64,000 nucleotides of DNA from Vibrio tarriae (lineage in GTDB: Bacteria; Pseudomonadota; Gammaproteobacteria; Enterobacterales; Vibrionaceae): positions 1,178,001 through 1,242,000 of the forward strand of contig NZ_CP022353.1 of assembly GCF_002216685.1 (NCBI RefSeq), read 5' to 3'. Position numbers and translations under genes: made by a program. The notes below the pieces were generated by a model. The model searched no databases and was not told the DNA's origin. It worked only from the letters and a program-made list of their open reading frames with translations. This document shows positions 57,243 through 64,000 of this stretch, one piece after another. Position 1 is the stretch's first letter; each line of letters starts with the position of its first letter.

Positions 57243-57743
57243 TTAGTTTGACAACAAAGGCGGATTCTCAATCCGCCTAAAATGCCAAAATTTTGAAGCC
57301 CAGTAAGGGTTATCCATCCTCGAAATGATCACGCCTTTCGACGTTGAAGCGTGCATAAACTGCTTATCACCTAAATAGACACCGACGTGAATATTGGTGC
57401 GGGATGTCTTAAAAAATACCAGATCCCCATATTGAGCATGTTCATACGCGATTTTCTGACCCGTTTGCGCTTGAGACTGTGTGGTGCGCGGTAAATCTCG
57501 TTGCCATGCGTCGCGGTAAGCAATTTGTACGAAAGCTGAGCAATCAATGCCGTTTTTGCTATTCCCGCCTAAACGATAGGGTACGCCGCGCCACTCTGTG
57601 AATACACTCGAAAAGTTCGCCAATGGTAGGTTACTCGAATTCGGTTCGGATACAGAAGTATCTGGTTCTGAAGGCGGAGTGGCTGTACACCCGACAAGGA
57701 ATCCTAGAATAAGCAGAGAAAACGTTTGCTTGACCGTCAACAT
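57243..57743 (-). CDS. NlpC/P60 peptidoglycan hydrolase, lipoprotein
   Basis: 166 residues with a lipoprotein signal (lipobox LVGC at about 16-19). The NlpC/P60 domain has the catalytic Cys in 'GIDCSAFVQIAY', the His in 'NIHVGVYLGD' and the third residue in 'FMHASTSKG'. It cuts cell-wall peptides (endopeptidase of the Spr type). Outer-membrane or inner-membrane anchored. Confidence 0.92.
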   Translation of the reverse strand: MLTVKQTFSLLILGFLVGCTATPPSEPDTSVSEPNSSNLPLANFSSVFTEWRGVPYRLGGNSKNGIDCSAFVQIAYRDAWQRDLPRTTQSQAQTGQKIAYEHAQYGDLVFFKTSRTNIHVGVYLGDKQFMHASTSKGVIISRMDNPYWASKFWHFRRIENPPLLSN

Positions 57744-57831
57744 GAGTCACCTTATTGACAAAAAAATGAAATAAAACTGAAACAGCCACTACCTACCATG
57801 GCATCGACTCTCAAACCTAAGACGCATTTAC

Positions 57832-59853
57832 ATGGCTTTGACAAAAAATTTATCCTTAACCCAAACACTCGGTGCGGTGTTTCTATGCATAACCATACTG
57901 ATGATTAGCTTATCTGTCACCAGTTTACGTGGCATAGAGCGGGTTGGCGCTCAGTTTAATCAACTGTCTGAACAAGCTTTGCCCTTTGCGCTCAATAATG
58001 CAGCGTTAACGCAAAATTTTCTCGAACAAGTGAAGTACCTAGGTTATGGCACTCGTAGCCAATCTGAGCAAGAGCTCAATCAAGTGCTCGATGAATGGCA
58101 AAAGCTGGATGCTCAAGCGGGAGATGAAGTAACAAGATTGCAGCAGAACGTACAATTGCTCTCTAGCGCTGAAGCGGTTCAACAAGCCGAGCAGTTACAG
58201 CGAGAGATCCTTCATTTTCAACAGTTAGCCCAATCGATTCTCAAGCTTCAACAACTGCAATTGAGTAAAACGGCACAAATCAGTGAGCAAGCGAAACAAT
58301 TTCGTTATGGCTTGAGTTCAATCGGACCTGAAATGGGCCGTATCGCCTCGTTTTTAGCGGTGGATAACCCAGAAGCCATGGATGCAGCGAACCGATTTAC
58401 TGCCAGTGCCAGCGCAATGGAAAGTGCTTTTTTATTGCTGTTTATCGAAGAAGAGATGTCAGCAGCGCAAAAATACCGCCAAGAGTTAAAAAATCGGGTA
58501 GCGGGATTGGAACTGGCGTTTGATGACTTCAAAGAGTGGTACCCAGAAATTAAAGATTACGCGAGCTTAACTGCCCCCTATGAAATGGTGTTAGCCGGCT
58601 TTCAAGCGCAAGCCGTGATAGAGCAGATCATTAATAAACTGGAAGACGCGCAACAACAAAATAAGAATTTTGCAAGCGCTGCAGAGGTTGCGCAGCAACT
58701 TGTCACGCAGCTCAATCAGTGGTCAACATTGGCTCAACAACACATTGTGCAGGGTAAGCAAGAGGTGACATCAACCATTTCTGCCGTCACCCTCACACAG
58801 CAAATCAGCGGCACTCTCTTGGTGTTGGCGATTTTGGCGGTGTGGTTTGGCTTGCGCCGTTGGATAGGGCGAGCGCTGAACAACATCACTCGTCATCTCG
58901 CGCAGTTAACACAACATAAGCTTAACCACAGATTAGATTTAGTCGGGCCGCAAGATTTTCAAAATGTCGCAGCGCAACTCAATCAAGTGATCGTATCAAC
59001 GCATGAGTCACTCGCATTAGTCACGCGCAACTGCGAAACGCTCTACCAAACGGCTGAGCTGAGCCATGGTTCCGCAGAACAATCAAACCAAAGCTTAGCG
59101 GCGCAAAATCAAGCCTTGTTGACCATGGCTGCAACCATTAATCAACTGGACGCATCAATTCGCGAAATCGCCGGAGTGAGTCACGACTCGTACACGGATT
59201 CTGTGGAAGCGGCGGAACATTCCGCGCAAGGTGTGATGGTGATAGGGCAGAATCAACAGCGTTTACAAGCATTAGAAACCACCTTAGCGGTTAATGATGC
59301 GGCGATGTCTGAACTCAATCAGCGCGTAAGCAGTATTCGTGAGATGGTGGATATGATCAGTGGCATTGCCGATAGCACCAATTTGTTAGCGCTGAATGCG
59401 GCGATTGAAGCCGCTCGCGCCGGAGAGCAAGGCCGCGGTTTTGCCGTAGTGGCTGACGAAGTTCGTAAATTGGCCAGTGATACCAGCAAACAGACCACCA
59501 ATATTCGTGACATGATGAATGAGTTGGTGACTGCGGCCAGTAAATCACGCCAAGCGGTGGATGAGTCGCGTAAAGAGATGGTCACCGCCCTGCAATCGAG
59601 TGAAGAAGTAAAAAGCACCTTTATGCAGATTGAGCGTGCAGTGGCGCATATTCGCACTCGAGTAGAGCAGATCACTCAAGCGACCGAAGAACAAAAACGA
59701 GCCACGGCAGATGTAAACAAAGCGGTAGCGCAAATTTCCGAACAAGGGCAAGAAACCAAACGTCAGTTGGATGCCATGTTGGAAAGCGCTGAACAGGTCG
59801 CAGAGATTGCCGGCCATCAACAAGCGATGTTGCATAAGTACGAGTTGAACTGA
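57832..59853 (+). CDS. Methyl-accepting chemotaxis protein
   Basis: 673 residues. Membrane helix at about 12-32, a long helical periplasmic region (about 33-320, Gln-rich, HBM-like), second helix at about 324-342, HAMP (about 343-395), and a signalling domain with the hairpin '[42 protein letters not shown]'. It has no C-terminal pentapeptide for CheR. Ligand unknown. Confidence 0.94.
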   Translation: MALTKNLSLTQTLGAVFLCITILMISLSVTSLRGIERVGAQFNQLSEQALPFALNNAALTQNFLEQVKYLGYGTRSQSEQELNQVLDEWQKLDAQAGDEVTRLQQNVQLLSSAEAVQQAEQLQREILHFQQLAQSILKLQQLQLSKTAQISEQAKQFRYGLSSIGPEMGRIASFLAVDNPEAMDAANRFTASASAMESAFLLLFIEEEMSAAQKYRQELKNRVAGLELAFDDFKEWYPEIKDYASLTAPYEMVLAGFQAQAVIEQIINKLEDAQQQNKNFASAAEVAQQLVTQLNQWSTLAQQHIVQGKQEVTSTISAVTLTQQISGTLLVLAILAVWFGLRRWIGRALNNITRHLAQLTQHKLNHRLDLVGPQDFQNVAAQLNQVIVSTHESLALVTRNCETLYQTAELSHGSAEQSNQSLAAQNQALLTMAATINQLDASIREIAGVSHDSYTDSVEAAEHSAQGVMVIGQNQQRLQALETTLAVNDAAMSELNQRVSSIREMVDMISGIADSTNLLALNAAIEAARAGEQGRGFAVVADEVRKLASDTSKQTTNIRDMMNELVTAASKSRQAVDESRKEMVTALQSSEEVKSTFMQIERAVAHIRTRVEQITQATEEQKRATADVNKAVAQISEQGQETKRQLDAMLESAEQVAEIAGHQQAMLHKYELN

Positions 59854-59854
59854 T

Positions 59855-60646
59855 TTAACGTTCGCGAAACGGTTGAGTCAGCATTTTATCCAGCCACTGT
59901 TCTCGTGCTTGACGAAACAGTGGCAAGCCGATTTTCATTCGCTCATGACCCATTTCTGGCTGCGCAATATAGGTATGAAACATCTTGTCCCATATCGAAA
60001 GAAAAAAGCCGAAGTTGGAGTGGGTCTCGTGTACTAAAACGGAGTGGTGGACTCGGTGCATGTCCGGTGTAACGACCAGTAAACGCAGCCACTGGTCGAT
60101 TTTATAGGGCAGCTTAGCATTGCTGTGATTAAACATCGCGCTGGCATTGAGCAAAATTTCAAACACCACGACGGCCAGCGGTGATACCCCTAATAGCGTC
60201 ACTGCGCCGATTTTTATCCACACAGAAATCATTATTTCGAGCGGATGAAAGCGGCTGCCAGTGGTGACGTCAATATCTTGATCCGCATGGTGCATGCGGT
60301 GTAGCCGCCACAACCAAGGAATACGGTGAAACAACAGGTGCTGCCAATAAATCACCGCATCCAGTAATACCACCGCAACGAAGAGCGCGATGAAAGGTGG
60401 GATCTCCAACCAATACAGCAAGCCAAACTGTTGGCTTTGTGCCCATTGTGCGGCACTGAAGGCTAAAATTGGCATCAGCGCGGTGATCAAAAGGCTATTA
60501 AAGCCAACCAATCCGAGGTTATTCAGCCAGCGAACCCGCTTACTTTGTGACAAGGTTTTGCGTGGACGATTCGATTCCCACAAGGCACAAATCACTAATA
60601 CAGAGAAAAAAATCGCTAAGCGGATCAGCTCAATTGGTTCACTCAT
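59855..60646 (-). CDS. Sterol desaturase/fatty-acid hydroxylase-family membrane protein
   Basis: 263 residues, four to five helices. Di-iron His clusters: 'HLLFHRIPWLWRLHRMHH', 'SRFHPLE' and 'DMHRVHHS'. AAGGAGAA precedes the ATG at 60646 (MSEPIELIRLAIF). The family hydroxylates or desaturates lipids; the substrate is unknown. It ends 1 bp behind the chemoreceptor stop, on the opposite strand. Confidence 0.88.
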   Translation of the reverse strand: MSEPIELIRLAIFFSVLVICALWESNRPRKTLSQSKRVRWLNNLGLVGFNSLLITALMPILAFSAAQWAQSQQFGLLYWLEIPPFIALFVAVVLLDAVIYWQHLLFHRIPWLWRLHRMHHADQDIDVTTGSRFHPLEIMISVWIKIGAVTLLGVSPLAVVVFEILLNASAMFNHSNAKLPYKIDQWLRLLVVTPDMHRVHHSVLVHETHSNFGFFLSIWDKMFHTYIAQPEMGHERMKIGLPLFRQAREQWLDKMLTQPFRER

Positions 60647-60745
60647 TGGGTTCTCCTTGATTTGGGCCACGTCGAGAATCTTTACTGGCGCAAAAGCCCT
60701 GTGGTCAGTAAAATCGCAGCCATTTTTCCGCCAGTAGCCCGAGCC

Positions 60746-61284
60746 ATGAGAATTCACGCTTTCCATCACTTATATCAATATCGCCTAGAACGTTCAACCA
60801 AGCCATTTTTGGCGCGGGGTGGCAAGATTAAACGCTGCTTGTACTGCCTGGTTGAGTTGACGCACTGCTTGTGTGCTCATCAGCCTGATATTAGGACAAA
60901 ACTCGCGTGTTAAGCCCAATCCCCACTGAGTTTGCAGGCAAAAAACCATTATTGGTATTGATTGATGGCAGTTGGCGTGAAGCGAAACGCATCTTTCGCA
61001 AATCTCCGTATCTTGCATCATTGCCTTTGGTATCGGTGGAGCCGGAACGCTTATCGCAATACATCATGCGTAAATCGGAAAACGAACAGCACTTGGCAAC
61101 GGCAGAAGTGGCTAGCTTGGTGTTGGACATGTTCGGTGATCGACACTCCGCAATGACTTTATCGCTGTGGTTCGAGGCATTTAAAGAAACTTACCTGACC
61201 TGCAAATCGCGCAATAAGCCGAGTATTACTAAACCCGCATTGCAACGATGGATAGCACATCAACAAAACGCGAACTGCCTCTAA
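60746..61284 (+). pseudogene. DTW-domain tRNA aminocarboxypropyltransferase, internally deleted
   Basis: The first frame (60746-60913) holds the family's N-terminus, 'RLERSTKPFLARGGKIKRCLYCLVELTHCLCAHQ' (Cys cluster). The C-terminal half is in another frame (about 60895-61284), 'LVLIDGSWREAKRIFRKSPYLASLPLVSVEPERLSQYIMRK', with the DxxW motif. Against E. coli YfiP/TapT, about 70-80 residues in the middle are missing, and the halves are out of frame. It would modify a uridine in tRNA if whole; here it is broken. Confidence 0.82.
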
Positions 61285-61447
61285 ACTTGCGTGTGACCTT
61301 GGTCGCTTATTGTGCAATCAGTGCCATTGGCCAGATAAATAAGTGCTTTGTCACGGACTGTTGAGGGTAGCTTGTGGATAATACGCCTCACTTTTGTGTT
61401 TTTATTTTTTCCCCAAGGCTGGGATAGGAAATTGAGGAGAGAAGGCC

Positions 61448-62356
61448 ATGTATTACGGCTTTGATGTGGGCGGAACCAAAATTGAATTTGGTGCGTTCAA
61501 TGAACAGTTAGAACGCGTTGCCACGGAACGCGTCGCGACACCAACGGATGACTATGCCAAATTGGTGGAGACTATTGCCGGGTTAGTCCATAAATACGAT
61601 GCGCAATTTGGCGTCGAAGGCACGGTTGGTCTGGGTATTCCGGGCATGGAAGATGCCGATAATGGCTGCGTATTGACCGTTAACGTGCCTGCAGCCAAAG
61701 GCAAACCGCTGCGTGCCGATCTGGAAACCAAACTCGGCCGCGCAGTGAAAGTGGAAAATGATGCGAACTGTTTTGCGCTCTCTGAAGCTTGGGATGATGA
61801 GCTAAAAGAAGCGGCTTCCGTGATGGGACTGATTCTAGGTACCGGTTTTGGTGGCGGACTGGTCTACGAAGGTAAAGTGTTCTCAGGTCGTAACCACGTT
61901 GCTGGCGAAATTGGTCACATGCGCCTACCGATTGATGCCTGGTTCCATCTTGGTGAAAAAGCGCCATTGCTCAGCTGTGGTTGTGGTAACAAAGGTTGTA
62001 TGGATAACTATCTCTCTGGCCGTGGTTTTGAGCTGTTGTATGAGCACTACTACGGCGAAAAGAAAAAGGCGATTGAGATCATCAACGCACAGAAAGAGGG
62101 TGAAGCCAAAGCAGTTGAGCACGTTGAGCGCTTTATGGAGCTGTTGGCGATCTGTTTCGGTAACATTTTTACCGCGAACGATCCGCATGTCGTTGTGTTA
62201 GGTGGTGGTTTGTCAAACTACGATCTGATTTATGAAGAGATGCCAAAGCGTGTGCCTAAGCATCTGCTCTCTGTTGCGAAATGCCCGAAAATCGTTAAAG
62301 CCAAACATGGCGACTCCGGCGGTGTGCGCGGAGCGGCTTTCCTCAACATTAAATAA
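61448..62356 (+). CDS. nagK: N-acetylglucosamine kinase (ROK family)
   Basis: 302 residues. The ROK opening '[16 protein letters not shown]' (phosphate loop), '[16 protein letters not shown]', catalytic Asp, 'GTGFGGGLV', and zinc ligands '[11 protein letters not shown]' and '[21 protein letters not shown]' identify NagK. It phosphorylates free GlcNAc for recycling of cell wall or chitin products. A terminator follows. Confidence 0.93.
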   Translation: MYYGFDVGGTKIEFGAFNEQLERVATERVATPTDDYAKLVETIAGLVHKYDAQFGVEGTVGLGIPGMEDADNGCVLTVNVPAAKGKPLRADLETKLGRAVKVENDANCFALSEAWDDELKEAASVMGLILGTGFGGGLVYEGKVFSGRNHVAGEIGHMRLPIDAWFHLGEKAPLLSCGCGNKGCMDNYLSGRGFELLYEHYYGEKKKAIEIINAQKEGEAKAVEHVERFMELLAICFGNIFTANDPHVVVLGGGLSNYDLIYEEMPKRVPKHLLSVAKCPKIVKAKHGDSGGVRGAAFLNIK

Positions 62357-62379
62357 GTTGAAGATAAACAGAATAAATT

Positions 62380-62402
62380 AAGGGCTTGCAGTGCAAGCCC
62401 TT
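62380..62402 (+). terminator. Terminator behind nagK
   Basis: AAGGGCTTGC / GCAAGCCCTT, a 10-bp stem with a 3-base loop, followed by TTAC. Confidence 0.85.
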
Positions 62403-62434
62403 TTACTATTCAAGTCGCAACTGTGTTTTGGTGC

Positions 62435-62710
62435 TTAGCGAGTCGCTTTTGGTTTTTTGCCTACACCAAAATTCTCTTTAGGTTGTAGCGTGATGATGCC
62501 GAAACCGAGCTTTTTAAAGTGGTTATCACGGAAGTTGCGTACCGATTTGGTATCGGAAATCGCTTCCAGCTGCATCTCCATCTTCAAAAATTCGGTCAAA
62601 TCAATGCCTTCCGCTTCGGCTACCGCTTCATGAATGTTGTGATGCTTTTCGTATGAGAAAGTCAGCGTTTTCTCTTGGTTTTTGTAGGTATAGATGATGG
62701 TACGAGCCAT
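62435..62710 (-). CDS. DUF2960 protein
   Basis: 91 residues, basic C-terminus. 'MARTIIYTYKNQEKTLTFSYEKHHNIHEAVAEAEGIDLTEFLKMEMQLEAISDTKSVRNFRDNHFKKLGFG' fits DUF2960, a small vibrio/Shewanella family without known function. It begins 28 bp behind moeA on the same strand. Confidence 0.85.
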   Translation of the reverse strand: MARTIIYTYKNQEKTLTFSYEKHHNIHEAVAEAEGIDLTEFLKMEMQLEAISDTKSVRNFRDNHFKKLGFGIITLQPKENFGVGKKPKATR

Positions 62711-62738
62711 GTTTCTCTCTCAACGCTAAATAAACGGG

Positions 62739-64000
62739 CTAGATTCTGCCTTGAAGTGGGATAATTGTCACGCTTTCGCCGACTTTTACCGTATCAATCG
62801 CCGGAGCAATCTCAATTAAGCAGTTCGCTTCACTCATTGAGCGCAAAATCCCCGAACCTTGCTTGCCTGTGGTGCGCACCGTCAGTTGTCCTTGCGCATT
62901 GAACGCATAAACCCCACGGCTGAACTCAGTTCTGCCTTGGCGAGAGCGCAGATCTTCCAACGCAATCGCATTGACTTTCAGAGGTTGCCAACCTTGTTCA
63001 CCTTGCATTTTACGCAGAGCAGGTTCCACAAAGTTGATGAAAGAAACCATTACTGCGACAGGGTTGCCCGGTAGCCCGAAGAAAGGTTTTCCAGCAATCT
63101 GACCAAACGCCAGCGGGCGTCCCGGACGCATATTGATACGCCAAAAATCAATTTGCCCCAGCTTCTCTAGCGCGGATTTGATGAAATCCGCATCGCCCAC
63201 AGAAACACCGCCAGAGGTGATCACCACATCGGCTTGTTCAGCCGCTTGCTCAAGCACTTGCATCATTTTAGCTTCATCATCTTCGATGATGCCGAGATCG
63301 ATCACTTGGCAACCGAACTGTTTGAGTAACCCCGTCAGGGTGAAACGGTTGGAATCAAAAATAGAGTTGGGCTCAATTTCACCGCCGGGCGCTTGTACTT
63401 CATCGCCAGTCGAGAAAATCGCGACTTTAAGCGAGCGAAATACGTCTGTGTGCGCGAAACCCAGTGACGCCAACATGCCCATTTCTGGAGAAAGTAAACG
63501 CTGGCCAGAGTTAAACACCGCTTGGCCTTGCGCCAAATCTTCACCCGCTTGGCGCACGTTTTGTCCTGCTTTGATTTTTACACCCGCAAAACTGACCACA
63601 TCGCCGTTTTGCGTGGCTTGCTCACGCATGACCACTGTATCGGCACCTTGCGGCATTGGCGCGCCAGTCATAATCTTAACTGCTTCGCCCAGTTCAACCG
63701 TTTTTGCGTAATGACTGCCTGCGAGCACTTCTGCCACCACACGGTAGCTGTCTCTTTCAAGATCATCACTGCGCAGTGCATAACCATCCATCGCTGAGTT
63801 GCGATAGGCGGGGACATTGATCGGAGAGAAAACTTCACGCGCCAGTACGCGTTGATAGCACTCTTGAATCGCTACCGATTCTGTCTCTGCCAAAGGCGAA
63901 ATGAGCGAAAGGATCTTCTCGCGGCCTTGCTCCACAGAAAGAAAAGCAGGGGATAAGGTGTCGCAGCATGCCGCCGCACTGTTTTTTGAATCTGAACCTA
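62739..64000 (-). CDS. moeA: Molybdopterin molybdenumtransferase MoeA (partial, 5' end beyond window)
   Basis: Inserts molybdenum into molybdopterin. The frame is open to the right edge, reading ..GSDSKNSAAACCDTLSPAFLSVEQGREKILSLI.., so the start lies just outside; a GTG at 63935 is in frame but would cut the usual N-terminus. Key segments: 'PAYRNSAMDGYALR', 'TGAPMPQGADTVVMRE', 'TSGGVSVGDADFI', 'MRPGRPLAFGQI' and 'FFGLPGNPVAVMVSF'. At least 420 residues in view. Confidence 0.94.
   Translation of the reverse strand, partial: GSDSKNSAAACCDTLSPAFLSVEQGREKILSLISPLAETESVAIQECYQRVLAREVFSPINVPAYRNSAMDGYALRSDDLERDSYRVVAEVLAGSHYAKTVELGEAVKIMTGAPMPQGADTVVMREQATQNGDVVSFAGVKIKAGQNVRQAGEDLAQGQAVFNSGQRLLSPEMGMLASLGFAHTDVFRSLKVAIFSTGDEVQAPGGEIEPNSIFDSNRFTLTGLLKQFGCQVIDLGIIEDDEAKMMQVLEQAAEQADVVITSGGVSVGDADFIKSALEKLGQIDFWRINMRPGRPLAFGQIAGKPFFGLPGNPVAVMVSFINFVEPALRKMQGEQGWQPLKVNAIALEDLRSRQGRTEFSRGVYAFNAQGQLTVRTTGKQGSGILRSMSEANCLIEIAPAIDTVKVGESVTIIPLQGRI

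Noticed and set aside
63133..63711. 192-codon open frame on the plus strand
   Set aside because: Opposite strand of moeA, Ser/Pro-rich shadow without family resemblance.
63933..63935. GTG at 63935 as the moeA start
   Set aside because: The frame stays open and reads a plausible N-terminus (CCDTLSPAFLSVEQG) to the window edge, so the real start lies outside.

Overview
The window looks like part of the larger chromosome of a Vibrio close to V. cholerae (cholerae/mimicus/metoecus group). The evidence is a NorM-type MATE pump with Asp36, Glu255 and Asp371, a TtpC-ExbB2-ExbD2-TonB2 operon, a secreted ATP-dependent DNA ligase, CheV, katG, galTKM and ugp genes, in an order that matches my memory of V. 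cholerae chromosome 1. Two departures from that memory stand out. No acetoin (als) genes lie between the EAL gene and the periplasmic catalase, and no ABC/efflux cluster lies beside the cytochrome bd genes. The species is therefore left open. Comparisons with V. cholerae are from memory; everything else was read from the sequence.

Layout. 1-9.0 kb: a TolC-family gene cut by the left edge, a small unknown gene, a CitA/DcuS-type sensor kinase with its regulator, a periplasmic solute-binding protein, CheV, a second periplasmic protein, a membrane-anchored DUF2726/zinc-finger protein and a diguanylate cyclase. 9.0-17 kb: two tandem tRNA-Val genes, an MFS exporter, galTKM behind two GalR-like operators, then a GGDEF and an EAL protein. 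17-26 kb: a gene-poor 0.77 kb stretch, katB-ankB, small metabolic and membrane genes, an AraC regulator divergent from a DASS carrier, and a Fur-box-controlled fagA-like/fumC pair. 26-35 kb: a CioAB-type bd oxidase with an FNR site, a zinc beta-lactamase-fold protein divergent from a LysR regulator, an accessory block with two secreted paralogues and a katG tail remnant, and katG. 35-45 kb: a 6-phospho-beta-glucosidase with a frameshifted LacI gene, RidA- and YhcH-like genes, and the ugpBAEC-deoR-ugpQ cluster. 45-52 kb: the TonB2 operon, a full ERIC-like repeat, the secreted DNA ligase and a DUF3080 lipoprotein. 52-64 kb: an IS3-family element inside a second ERIC copy, norM, small genes, fructosamine kinase, an NlpC/P60 lipoprotein, a chemoreceptor, a sterol-desaturase-like protein, an internally deleted DTW gene, nagK, DUF2960, and moeA cut by the right edge.

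How it works together. Much of the window concerns nutrient sensing and uptake: galactose, beta-glucosides, glycerol-3-phosphate/phosphodiesters under an apparent PhoB array, dicarboxylates, and iron through TonB2. Oxidative and respiratory adaptation (KatB, KatG, FumC, CioAB) is the other theme. Genome wear is visible at several places: ERIC fragments at five sites, one IS insertion, one homopolymer frameshift, one internal deletion, and two gene-tail remnants (katG and an ABC ATPase) that mark old rearrangement junctions.
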